DNA of 5,674 nt from an uncultured Bacteroidota bacterium (GTDB lineage Bacteria > Bacteroidota > Bacteroidia > Chitinophagales > Chitinophagaceae), in assembly GCA_903933765.1 (NCBI GenBank), contig CAIZLI010000323.1, positions 1-5,674 on the forward strand. Direction: 5' to 3'. The notes under the pieces are model-generated. The model saw only the letters and a program-made list of their open reading frames with translations. It was not told the origin of the DNA and made no database searches. Position 1 is the stretch's first letter, and each line of letters opens with the position of its first letter. A program made the translations under genes and the position numbers. Below, piece after piece: positions 1 through 5,674 of this stretch.

Positions 1-62
1 ACGAATTGGGAAAAAAATGCCTCCTAAAGCTAACGAAATCCTACATATTGGTGTTCAATCTT

Positions 63-70
63 TAACTTTG
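63..70 (+). promoter_or_regulatory. Putative -7 promoter box of the isc operon
   Basis: TAACTTTG matches the Bacteroidota primary sigma factor -7 consensus TAnnTTTG exactly. It ends 28 bases before the iscS ATG, so transcription would begin at about 75-77 and leave a short A-rich leader of about 22-24 bases. I see no TTG/TTTG -33 element at the usual 19-21 base spacing, so the match rests on the -7 box alone. The rest of 1-98 shows no convincing gene on either strand. One frame is open from base 2 to a stop at 77-79, but it is too short to judge and could be chance. Confidence 0.55.
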
Positions 71-98
71 TGCACTTAGACAAATATAAAATAGAACT

Positions 99-1316
99 AT
101 GTTAAAATTACCAATTTATCTTGACCATAATGCAACTACTCCAATGGATCCTAGGGTTTTGGAGACGATGATTCCTTATTTCACCGAAAATTTTGGAAAT
201 GCGGCAAGTAGAAACCATTCTTTCGGATGGCATGCAGAGGAGGCAGTAGATTATGCACGTGAGCAAATAGCGCAACTAATTGGTGCAGATCCAAAGGAAA
301 TCATTTTCACCTCAGGTGCAACCGAGGGGGACAATTTAGGGATTAAAGGGGTGTACGAAATGTACGCTAGCAAGGGCAACCATATCATTACTTGCACCAC
401 TGAACATAAAGCGGTTTTAGATACTTGTAAGCACTTAGAAAAATTAGGTGCAGAAGTGACTTATTTAGAAGTACAGCCTGACGGATTGATAGACTTAAAA
501 GCATTAGAAGCTGCAATGAGACCAACCACTATTTTAGTTGCGATCATGTATGCGAATAATGAAATTGGTGTAGTACAACCTGTGAAAGAAATTAGTGCCA
601 TTGCTAAAAAGCATGGTGCATTGTTCTTTACAGATGCAGTGCAAGCTGTAGGTAAAATACCAGTAGATGTAAATGCAGATGGTATTGACTTGATGGCTTT
701 CACAGCGCATAAAATGTACGGACCTAAGGGCGTTGGTGCATTGTATGTTCGTCGTAAAAATCCAAGAGTTAAAGTAACAGCGCAATTAGATGGTGGTGGA
801 CACGAAAGAGGCATGCGTAGTGGTACTTTGAATGTACCTGGTATTGTTGGCTTTGGTAAAGCTTGTGAATTAGCAAGATTAGAAATGGCTTCTGATACAG
901 AAAGAATTTCAAAATTAAGAGACAAGTTAGAAAATGCATTAAAGCAAATCGACGAGTCTTATGTGAATGGTAATCCAGCACATCGTTTGCCACATGTAAG
1001 TAATATTTCTTTCAAATATGTAGAAGGGGAAGGCTTGATGATGGGCTTTAACCAAGACATCGCATTGTCTTCTGGTTCGGCTTGTACATCTGCTTCATTA
1101 GAGCCTAGTTACGTTTTGAAGGCTTTAGGCTTAGGAGATGATTTAGCACATAGCTCATTACGTTTTGGCTTAGGAAGATATACAACAGAAGAACAAATCG
1201 ATTTTACAATCAAAGCAGTAACAGACACTGTATTGAAATTAAGAGAGATGAGTCCTTTATGGGAAATGTTCAAAGAAGGCATCGATATTGATTCAATTCA
1301 ATGGGCACATCATTAA
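99..1316 (+). CDS. iscS: Cysteine desulfurase IscS
   Basis: This PLP-dependent cytosolic enzyme converts L-cysteine to L-alanine and passes the sulfur, as a persulfide, to IscU and other acceptors. The 405-residue length is close to the 404 of E. coli IscS. Visible landmarks are the N-terminal YLDHNATTP (7-15), TSGATEGDN (71-79) around the cofactor phosphate, TEHKAV with His103 (101-106), Asp179 and Gln182 contacting the PLP ring, and the Schiff-base lysine Lys205 in AHKMYGPKG. The active-site loop [14 protein letters not shown] (324-337) carries persulfide Cys329. This is the long loop of group I (IscS/NifS) enzymes, not the SufS type. The C-terminus SPLWEM...WAHH is the IscU-docking tail seen in IscS rather than NifS. 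The ATG at 99 gives the canonical short N-terminus (MLKLPIYLD), so the start is secure despite no Shine-Dalgarno. It is first in an iscS-iscU-iscA operon. Nothing appears broken. Confidence 0.97.
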   Translation: MLKLPIYLDHNATTPMDPRVLETMIPYFTENFGNAASRNHSFGWHAEEAVDYAREQIAQLIGADPKEIIFTSGATEGDNLGIKGVYEMYASKGNHIITCTTEHKAVLDTCKHLEKLGAEVTYLEVQPDGLIDLKALEAAMRPTTILVAIMYANNEIGVVQPVKEISAIAKKHGALFFTDAVQAVGKIPVDVNADGIDLMAFTAHKMYGPKGVGALYVRRKNPRVKVTAQLDGGGHERGMRSGTLNVPGIVGFGKACELARLEMASDTERISKLRDKLENALKQIDESYVNGNPAHRLPHVSNISFKYVEGEGLMMGFNQDIALSSGSACTSASLEPSYVLKALGLGDDLAHSSLRFGLGRYTTEEQIDFTIKAVTDTVLKLREMSPLWEMFKEGIDIDSIQWAHH

Positions 1317-1386
1317 CATTACAAAATGTGTAACATTTTGAAATGTTATAAGGAAGTGGCTTAGGCACATCATTAATAATTACAAA
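1304..1386 (+). repeat. Imperfect direct repeat of the iscS 3' end
   Basis: The 13 bases GGCACATCATTAA, which encode the last residues and stop codon of iscS (1304-1316), recur exactly at 1364-1376. In both copies ATTACAAA follows after one or two bases (1318-1325 and 1379-1386), making a near-identical repeat of about 22 bases with one indel. Upstream of each copy there is also a shared GAAATGTT (1263-1270 and 1340-1347) followed by similar AAG(G)AAG..GC sequence, with about 20 bases missing from the second copy. This looks like a decayed partial duplication of the iscS tail, though the left part of the match is weaker and could be chance. Confidence 0.6.
1322..1348 (+). other. Two overlapping, mutually exclusive inverted repeats in the iscS-iscU gap
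   Basis: CAAAATGT (1322-1329) is the perfect reverse complement of ACATTTTG (1333-1340), with a 3-base loop. TAACATTT (1331-1338) is the perfect reverse complement of AAATGTTA (1341-1348), with a 2-base loop. Both pairings need bases 1333-1338, so only one hairpin can form at a time. Both are AT-rich and only 8 bp, hence weak, and neither has a following T-tract, so they are not terminators. Possible roles are an mRNA processing or stability element between iscS and iscU, or a DNA site for a dimeric regulator. No function is shown by the sequence. Confidence 0.4.
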
Positions 1387-1400
1387 TAAAATAAACAATC

Positions 1401-1817
1401 ATGGCATACTCAGATAAAGTAATCGATCATTATTCTAATCCTAAAAATGTAGGCACATTAGATAAAGCATCAAACACAGTTGGTACAGGTTTAGTAGGCG
1501 CACCAGAATGTGGTGACGTAATGCGTTTGCAAATTCAAGTAGACAATGCGACTGGCATTATCACTGATGCAAAATTCAAAACATTTGGTTGTGGATCTGC
1601 AATCGCTTCTTCTTCTTTAGCTACAGAGTGGTTAAAGGGTAAGTCAGTTGACGAAGCAGTTAAAATCGACAACATGGATTTAGTGGAAGAGTTAAACTTG
1701 CCTCCAGTTAAAATTCACTGTTCAGTGTTAGCAGAAGATGCGATCAAAGCAGCGATCAATGACTACCGTTCTAAGAATGGTTTAGAGCAGTTGGTGTTTG
1801 AAGAGAGAATACACTAA
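1401..1817 (+). CDS. iscU: Iron-sulfur cluster assembly scaffold IscU
   Basis: IscU is the cytosolic scaffold on which [2Fe-2S] clusters are built from iron and the sulfur handed over by IscS, before release to carriers or apoproteins. At 138 residues it is about ten longer than E. coli IscU (128), the extra lying at the C-terminus (VFEERIH end). The ligand set is complete: Cys37 in GAPECGDVM with Asp39, Cys64 in TFGCGSAIASSS, and His106-Cys107. Residues 100-104 are LPPVK, the peptide recognised by the HscA chaperone in classical ISC systems. These traits and the lack of the large SufU-type insertion support IscU over SufU; there are no NifU ferredoxin or Nfu domains. The start at ATG 1401 gives the standard MAYSDKVIDHYSNP N-terminus. 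It follows iscS after 84 bases and precedes iscA by 8, so co-transcription is very likely. Confidence 0.97.
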   Translation: MAYSDKVIDHYSNPKNVGTLDKASNTVGTGLVGAPECGDVMRLQIQVDNATGIITDAKFKTFGCGSAIASSSLATEWLKGKSVDEAVKIDNMDLVEELNLPPVKIHCSVLAEDAIKAAINDYRSKNGLEQLVFEERIH

Positions 1818-1825
1818 TACAACAC

Positions 1826-2179
1826 ATGAGCGAAGTTTTAGAAAATACAATCTACGTGAGTGAAAAAGCAAAGGCAAAAGTAAAACAACTTATGCAAGAT
1901 GCTGGTGTCACCGACGACCCTAACTATTTCTTAAGAGTAGGTGTAGTAGGCGGCGGCTGTTCTGGATTGAGCTATAAACTAGATTTTGACAATGAAATCA
2001 AGCCGATGGATCAAGTCTTTGAAGACAATGGTGTAAAAATTGTCACCGACCTTAAAAGTTTTTTATACTTAGTCAATACTGAATTAGAATTTTCGGACGG
2101 ATTGAACGGAAAGGGTTTTTATTTCAACAATCCCAATGCTAGCAGAAGTTGTGGCTGTGGAGAGAGTTTCGCCGTGTAA
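1826..2179 (+). CDS. iscA: A-type iron-sulfur carrier protein (IscA/SufA/ErpA family)
   Basis: This small cytosolic HesB/IscA-family protein receives Fe-S clusters from the scaffold and delivers them to client enzymes, and is often linked to [4Fe-4S] maturation. The 117-residue length is usual. The three cluster-binding cysteines are present: Cys45 in GGGCSGLSY (42-50), and Cys109 and Cys111 in the C-terminal SCGCGESF (108-115). The fold-typical start ILVSEKA-like segment is at about 9-16, and an internal NGxGFYFNNPNA-type segment sits just before the last cysteines. The gene begins 8 bases after the iscU stop and is last before a strong terminator, so it is the final gene of the operon. Family assignment is firm. 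The choice of IscA over the close relatives SufA and ErpA rests on operon position, because these subtypes are hard to separate by eye. Confidence 0.93.
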   Translation: MSEVLENTIYVSEKAKAKVKQLMQDAGVTDDPNYFLRVGVVGGGCSGLSYKLDFDNEIKPMDQVFEDNGVKIVTDLKSFLYLVNTELEFSDGLNGKGFYFNNPNASRSCGCGESFAV

Positions 2180-2223
2180 CTTTTTTAGCGTTCGAAACGC
2201 CAATAAAATTTAACGATTTATCT

Positions 2224-2254
2224 AAAATGCCCCGGTAAAACCGGGGCATTTTTT
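2224..2254 (+). terminator. Strong rho-independent terminator of the isc operon
   Basis: AAAATGCCCCGG (2224-2235) pairs perfectly with CCGGGGCATTTT (2241-2252) around the loop TAAAA, and the T-run extends to 2254. The 12-bp stem has a GC-rich core next to the loop and an A/T base, the textbook shape. It lies 45 bases after the iscA stop and only 3 bases before the -7 box of the next gene, so it separates the isc operon from gldFG. The A-run on the left arm means it could also work partly in reverse. Confidence 0.93.
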
Positions 2255-2257
2255 ATG

Positions 2258-2265
2258 TAGCTTTG
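2258..2265 (+). promoter_or_regulatory. Putative -7 promoter box of gldFG
   Basis: TAGCTTTG is an exact TAnnTTTG match and ends 4 bases before the gldFG ATG (2270). In Bacteroidota the start of transcription lies a few bases after this box, so the mRNA would begin at or next to the ATG and be leaderless. The position where a -33 TTG would lie (about 2233-2238) is the loop side of the preceding terminator and has no such motif. A separate promoter is expected here because the terminator should stop readthrough from the isc operon. Confidence 0.6.
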
Positions 2266-2269
2266 GGCC

Positions 2270-4720
2270 ATGTGGGCAATATGTAAAAAAGAGTGGGCAC
2301 ATTATTTCGGAAGCCTTTCCGGCTATTTAATCATCAGTTTCTATTTACTGGTGAATGGGCTATTGTTATTTGTCCTCCCCAACTTTAATGTCTTAGATTT
2401 TGGATACACCAGCTTGCAAGTGTATTTCGATTTTGCGCCATGGATTTTAATCCTTTTGATTCCCGCAATTACCATGCGGAGTTTTTCTGAAGAGTACAAA
2501 CAAGGCACTTATGAAATTTTAAAGAGCCTTCCAATTTCGACCAGGTCTATTTTGATTGGAAAATATATAGGCGTTGTATCAATTACTATTTTAGCAATCC
2601 TTCCTACATTTTTTTATGCGATCGTCCTTAATTATTTAAGTGCAATAGGCGGGATAGATTGGGGTGCAACCATCGGTGCTTATATTGGGTTGATTGTATT
2701 GGCTGCCGTATATGTAGCAGTGGGTGTTTTTATGAGTTCGGCTACAAAGCATACTATGATTGCTTTATTGGGTTCCGTGGTTATTTGTATTTTTTTATAC
2801 AAAGGATTTGATTGGATTGCCGACCTGCAATTTTTTCAAAATGGGTATGATTTTTACATTCGTCAATTAGGCCTTGCTGCACATTATCAAAATTTAAACA
2901 AGGGCGCGATTGGGTTAGCAGATATCCTGTATTTTAAAACCATCATCCTATTATTTGGTCTTGGCGCAATCGAACAATTGACTAGCAAGTTCAAGTACAG
3001 TTGGGTTTTATTAGTCATGCTTGCATTGATTTACCTAAGCCAATTGTATCCATTGCAATTAGATCTTACAAAAGACCAGCGCTATACCATCAGTGAGCAA
3101 TCAACTGTATTGATTCAAGAAGTAAAGCAGCCAGTAAAAATCCACCTCTATCTCGGAGGGGAATTGCCAGCGCATTATAAAAAATTAGAACTGGCCACTA
3201 TTCAGTTGATTGATCAATTAGAACAACTAAATCCGAATTGGATTAGCTGGGAACAAACTGTTCCAGGTGAACTATTTAAAGACAGTGCCTTGATGCTTTT
3301 TTATGATAGTCTTCAAAAGCAGGGATTACCGATTGATCGTTTTCAAAATACAGAGACGATTACTGATAAAAAACTAGATCAATTATTGGTGCCAGGACTC
3401 TTGATCGAAGTGGAGGGCCAAAAACCAATTGCAATTGACTTGAGAAGCAGTAAGCAATTTTTTAAGCCTTATAATATAGTGAAGGAATTGCCAGAAGTAG
3501 ATATTGAAGCTAGCTTTAATGCCGCCGAAGCGCTCTTGGAATATAAAATTGTACAGGCCATTTATTTAATGAATAGGACTGTAAAACCAAGTATTGCTTA
3601 TTTGGTGGGCAATGGAGAGCCATTGGATTTCACGGTGAATGATTTAGGGCAGTCTATCAAAAATCAATACAATCTTGGCGTCTTTGATTTAAAGAATGGA
3701 TTTCCAGATGTAAGTAAAATCAATACTTTATTAATTGTAAAACCAACCCAGCATTTTTCGGAATTAGACCAATTAAAAATTGACCAATTTATACTTGCTG
3801 GTGGCAATGTGATTTGGGCATTGGATCCATTGTTTGCAGAGTATGATAGTTTACGCAATACGGCTGGCGCCTACCTTGCATTTGATCGAGGACTTGGATT
3901 AGAAACACAATTATTTAAATATGGCGCAAGGGTAAATCCTAATTTGGTGCAGGATTTAAATTGCGCAAAGTTGCCGATGGTGGTTGGTGTAGATGCAGCA
4001 GGTGCACCAACGATACAAAGAGTGCCTTGGCCATATTATCCTTTTGCGCAAGCGGGATCGGAGCATCCGATGGTACAAAATATGGATAGGGTATTGACAG
4101 CTTTCCCGGCAAGTATAGATACAGTAAGGGCTGCAGGTATTGCCAAGACGATTTTATTGACGACTGATACAACAAGTAGGATCATTACTAGCCCAACAAT
4201 GATTCAATTAAATAGTGGTCAACAGGAAGGCGAATTAGCCAATTTTACAAAACAACATATTCCGATTGCAGTTTTATTAGAAGGTCAATTTAAGTCTGCC
4301 TTTGCAGGTAGGCTCACTCAGGCTTTAATGGACTCGGTTCAATTAGCCACCGGCAAAGCTTTTGTGACAACTGGCAATAAAGCATCAAAACAAATTGTGC
4401 TTTCGGATGCCGATTTAATCACCAATTTTGTGGACGCACAAAAAGGGCCGCTCCCAATGGGGATGATACCTTATGAGGGTGTACAATTTGCGAATCCTGT
4501 TTTTTTTCAAAATATGATTGCATACTTAAACGAACCTGTTAGTTTATTAGAAGCAAGAAAAAAGAATTTAGTATTAAGAAGACTGGATCCGGGAAAAGTG
4601 GCAGAGCATAGACTTTGGATTCAATTGGTATTATTACTTGGACCGCTCTTCTTGCTAGGACTAGGATATTGGGCAGCTTATGCGTATCGCCAATCTCGAT
4701 TTGCTGTATCTAAATCATAG
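2270..4720 (+). CDS. gldFG: Fused GldF-GldG ABC transporter protein (permease plus auxiliary domain)
   Basis: This inner-membrane protein joins two normally separate components of the GldAFG ABC transporter, linked to gliding motility in Flavobacterium though present in many non-gliding Bacteroidota. Residues 1 to about 240 are the GldF ABC-2 permease. They begin MWAICKKEWAHYF, carry hydrophobic segments at about 17-37, 56-69, 99-123, 133-155, 161-177 and 218-235, and include the family motif RSFSEEYKQGTYEILKSLP (70-88). Residues from about 243 are GldG: a membrane segment (243-260), then LDLTKDQRYTIS (264-275), a large periplasmic part with IAYLVGNGEP (442-451) and GGNVIWALDP (511-520), and a final membrane helix (782-804) with a short basic tail. 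Even helix number in GldF and basic residues at the junction (K240, K242) make the fusion topologically sensible. The frame is uninterrupted. The ATPase subunit is not in the window; the exported substrate is unknown. A bare 'GldG family protein' label would miss the permease. Confidence 0.92.
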   Translation: MWAICKKEWAHYFGSLSGYLIISFYLLVNGLLLFVLPNFNVLDFGYTSLQVYFDFAPWILILLIPAITMRSFSEEYKQGTYEILKSLPISTRSILIGKYIGVVSITILAILPTFFYAIVLNYLSAIGGIDWGATIGAYIGLIVLAAVYVAVGVFMSSATKHTMIALLGSVVICIFLYKGFDWIADLQFFQNGYDFYIRQLGLAAHYQNLNKGAIGLADILYFKTIILLFGLGAIEQLTSKFKYSWVLLVMLALIYLSQLYPLQLDLTKDQRYTISEQSTVLIQEVKQPVKIHLYLGGELPAHYKKLELATIQLIDQLEQLNPNWISWEQTVPGELFKDSALMLFYDSLQKQGLPIDRFQNTETITDKKLDQLLVPGLLIEVEGQKPIAIDLRSSKQFFKPYNIVKELPEVDIEASFNAAEALLEYKIVQAIYLMNRTVKPSIAYLVGNGEPLDFTVNDLGQSIKNQYNLGVFDLKNGFPDVSKINTLLIVKPTQHFSELDQLKIDQFILAGGNVIWALDPLFAEYDSLRNTAGAYLAFDRGLGLETQLFKYGARVNPNLVQDLNCAKLPMVVGVDAAGAPTIQRVPWPYYPFAQAGSEHPMVQNMDRVLTAFPASIDTVRAAGIAKTILLTTDTTSRIITSPTMIQLNSGQQEGELANFTKQHIPIAVLLEGQFKSAFAGRLTQALMDSVQLATGKAFVTTGNKASKQIVLSDADLITNFVDAQKGPLPMGMIPYEGVQFANPVFFQNMIAYLNEPVSLLEARKKNLVLRRLDPGKVAEHRLWIQLVLLLGPLFLLGLGYWAAYAYRQSRFAVSKS

Positions 4721-4730
4721 CTTATCTTTA
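4700..4730 (+). promoter_or_regulatory. Putative promoter of the TerC-family gene, inside the gldFG 3' end
   Basis: TTTG at 4700-4703, within the last codons of gldFG, and TATCTTTA at 4723-4730 are separated by 19 bases. This matches the Bacteroidota -33/-7 arrangement (TTTG, 19-21 bases, TAnnTTTG) except for the final base of the -7 box. The box ends 4 bases before the ATG at 4735, the same spacing as in gldFG, so the transcript would again be leaderless or nearly so. The gene may also be reached by readthrough from gldFG, since no terminator lies in the 14-base gap. Confidence 0.5.
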
Positions 4731-4734
4731 CAGC

Positions 4735-5674
4735 ATGACAACAGATCAAATAGTATACCTAGTTTTTGGCGTGGTTGTAGTGACTGCATTAATTTTAGAC
4801 TTGGGCTTTCTAAGTAAAAAAAATACAACTATTACCATTCGTCAAGCCCTTCAACAAACATTTATTTGGGTCATGTTGGCTTTAGGTTTCTTTGTATTCA
4901 TGTGGGTAGAGGAAGGGCAGAAATTAGCCTTTGAATATTTAAGTGGCTACTTAATGGAGTGGAGTTTAAGTATCGATAATATTTTTGTTTTCATTTTAAT
5001 TTTTGATTCGTTTAAAGTAAAGGAACAACACCTCTCAAGGGTATTGTTAATTGGTATTTTAATTGCGATTTTATTTAGGGTAATTTTCATCACCGTTGGT
5101 GTTGCATTGGTTGCCAAGTTTGCTTGGATTTTATATTTATTTGGCGTGTTTTTATTGTATACAGGTTATAAGATGTTTAGTGCGGGAGAAGATGAAGCTT
5201 TTGATCCGCATAAGTCTAAGATCTATCTTTTCTTAAAAAAGTTTTTACCTATCACCAATGAAGATGGGGATGGTAAGTTTATGATGCGTATTGGGGGAAA
5301 GCCAATGTATACAAGCCTTTTTGTGGTGGTGGTTTTATTGGCTGCGATTGATTTAGTATTTGCTTTAGATTCTATCCCAGCGGTAATGGGTATATCAATG
5401 AGTAGTTTAGTGATCTATACTTCTAATATTTTTGCGATACTAGGCTTGCGCTCTTTGTTCTTTTTATTAAGAGGTGCTGTGAATCAATTTGAACATCTTC
5501 AACAAGGCATTGCGATTGTGTTGATATTCATTGGTGTTAAAATGCTTGGGGAGCATTATATCAATATGGTCATGAGTAAAAATACCCAAGTGCTTTTATC
5601 TTTATTAGTGATTGTGTTTTCAATTACAGGTTCAATCTTGTATTCCATCTTTTCAAATCGTCAAAAAAATCTAC
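4735..5674 (+). CDS. terC: TerC/Alx-family integral membrane protein, probable metal exporter (3' end cut by window)
   Basis: My translation from ATG 4735 is open for 313 codons to the window edge, so the stop lies outside. It is a polytopic membrane protein with about nine hydrophobic segments. It shows the paired TerC signatures: EWSLSIDNIFVF (75-86) in the first half and DLVFALDSIPAV (206-217) in the second, followed by TSNIFAILGLRSLFF (229-243). Asp22, Glu75, Asp81, Asp206 and Asp212 lie in or near membrane helices and are candidate metal ligands. A hydrophilic loop (about 146-192) containing FLPITNEDGDGKF separates the halves. Members such as E. coli Alx (321 residues) are tied to manganese export, and others to tellurite resistance; the substrate here cannot be read from sequence. 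By that length only a few residues should be missing. No other ter genes are nearby, so tellurite resistance is not supported. The start is 14 bases after gldFG and has no Shine-Dalgarno. The symbol is a family label. Confidence 0.93.
   Translation, partial: MTTDQIVYLVFGVVVVTALILDLGFLSKKNTTITIRQALQQTFIWVMLALGFFVFMWVEEGQKLAFEYLSGYLMEWSLSIDNIFVFILIFDSFKVKEQHLSRVLLIGILIAILFRVIFITVGVALVAKFAWILYLFGVFLLYTGYKMFSAGEDEAFDPHKSKIYLFLKKFLPITNEDGDGKFMMRIGGKPMYTSLFVVVVLLAAIDLVFALDSIPAVMGISMSSLVIYTSNIFAILGLRSLFFLLRGAVNQFEHLQQGIAIVLIFIGVKMLGEHYINMVMSKNTQVLLSLLVIVFSITGSILYSIFSNRQKNL

Noticed and set aside
2..79. Reading frame open from the window edge to TAG at 77-79
   Set aside because: About 25 codons with no recognisable motif, and it would run through the predicted iscS -7 box. 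It cannot be told from chance without upstream sequence.
461..925. Open antisense frame of 154 codons opposite iscS, with shorter ones at 534-785 and 769-993
   Set aside because: They lie wholly within the strongly conserved iscS coding region on the opposite strand. Their translations are rich in Ser/Thr/Pro/Cys with no recognisable motif. They are shadows of the real gene.
1401..1817. SufU or NifU instead of IscU
   Set aside because: The LPPVK motif, the His106-Cys107 pair and the IscU length without the SufU insertion or NifU C-terminal domains fit IscU, and iscS and iscA flank it.
2188..2200. Small inverted repeat GCGTT-CGA-AACGC just after iscA, containing TTCGAA
   Set aside because: The 5-bp stem has no T-tract after it, and the much stronger terminator 24 bases downstream explains termination. 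It is too short to claim as an operator.
3664..4175. Short antisense frames (64 and 78 codons) opposite gldFG
   Set aside because: They overlap a continuous conserved gene, have no motif and no promoter-like sequence, and are as expected by chance.
4735..5674. Tellurite resistance function for the TerC-family gene
   Set aside because: The family name is historical. No terA, terB, terD, terE or terZ genes are present, and many TerC/Alx members are metal-ion exporters.

Overview
The window looks like a piece of a Bacteroidota genome, most likely Chitinophagaceae-like. Three things point there: a GldF/GldG gliding-motility type ABC transporter protein, promoter boxes of the Bacteroidota TAnnTTTG type in front of three transcription units, and AT-rich DNA with no recognisable Shine-Dalgarno sequence before any start codon. 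The family-level placement is inference. All genes are on the + strand.

Region 1 (1-2254) is a compact iron-sulfur cluster (ISC) assembly operon. An upstream region with an exact TAnnTTTG box (63-70) leads into iscS (cysteine desulfurase, 99-1316), iscU (scaffold, 1401-1817) and iscA (A-type carrier, 1826-2179). A strong intrinsic terminator (2224-2254) closes it. IscS takes sulfur from cysteine as a persulfide, IscU builds the cluster, and IscA probably carries clusters to target proteins. The catalytic and ligand residues are intact in all three. The co-chaperones HscA/HscB, ferredoxin and the regulator IscR are not in this window, although IscU keeps the LPPVK HscA-recognition motif. The 84-base iscS-iscU gap is the oddest non-coding stretch: it holds a near-repeat of the end of iscS and two mutually exclusive hairpins.

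Region 2 (2258-4720) is one long gene that fuses the GldF permease to the GldG auxiliary protein. It has its own -7 box directly against the ISC terminator. The ATPase partner (GldA-type) is not in the window.

Region 3 (4700-5674) is a TerC/Alx-family membrane protein that runs off the right end. It has a plausible promoter inside the last codons of gldFG. In both Region 2 and Region 3 the -7 box ends exactly 4 bases before the ATG, which predicts leaderless or nearly leaderless mRNAs.

I do not see an obviously new multi-gene system. No RNA gene, CRISPR array, insertion sequence or phage feature is visible. No gene-free stretch exceeds 300 bases; the longest is the first 98 bases.
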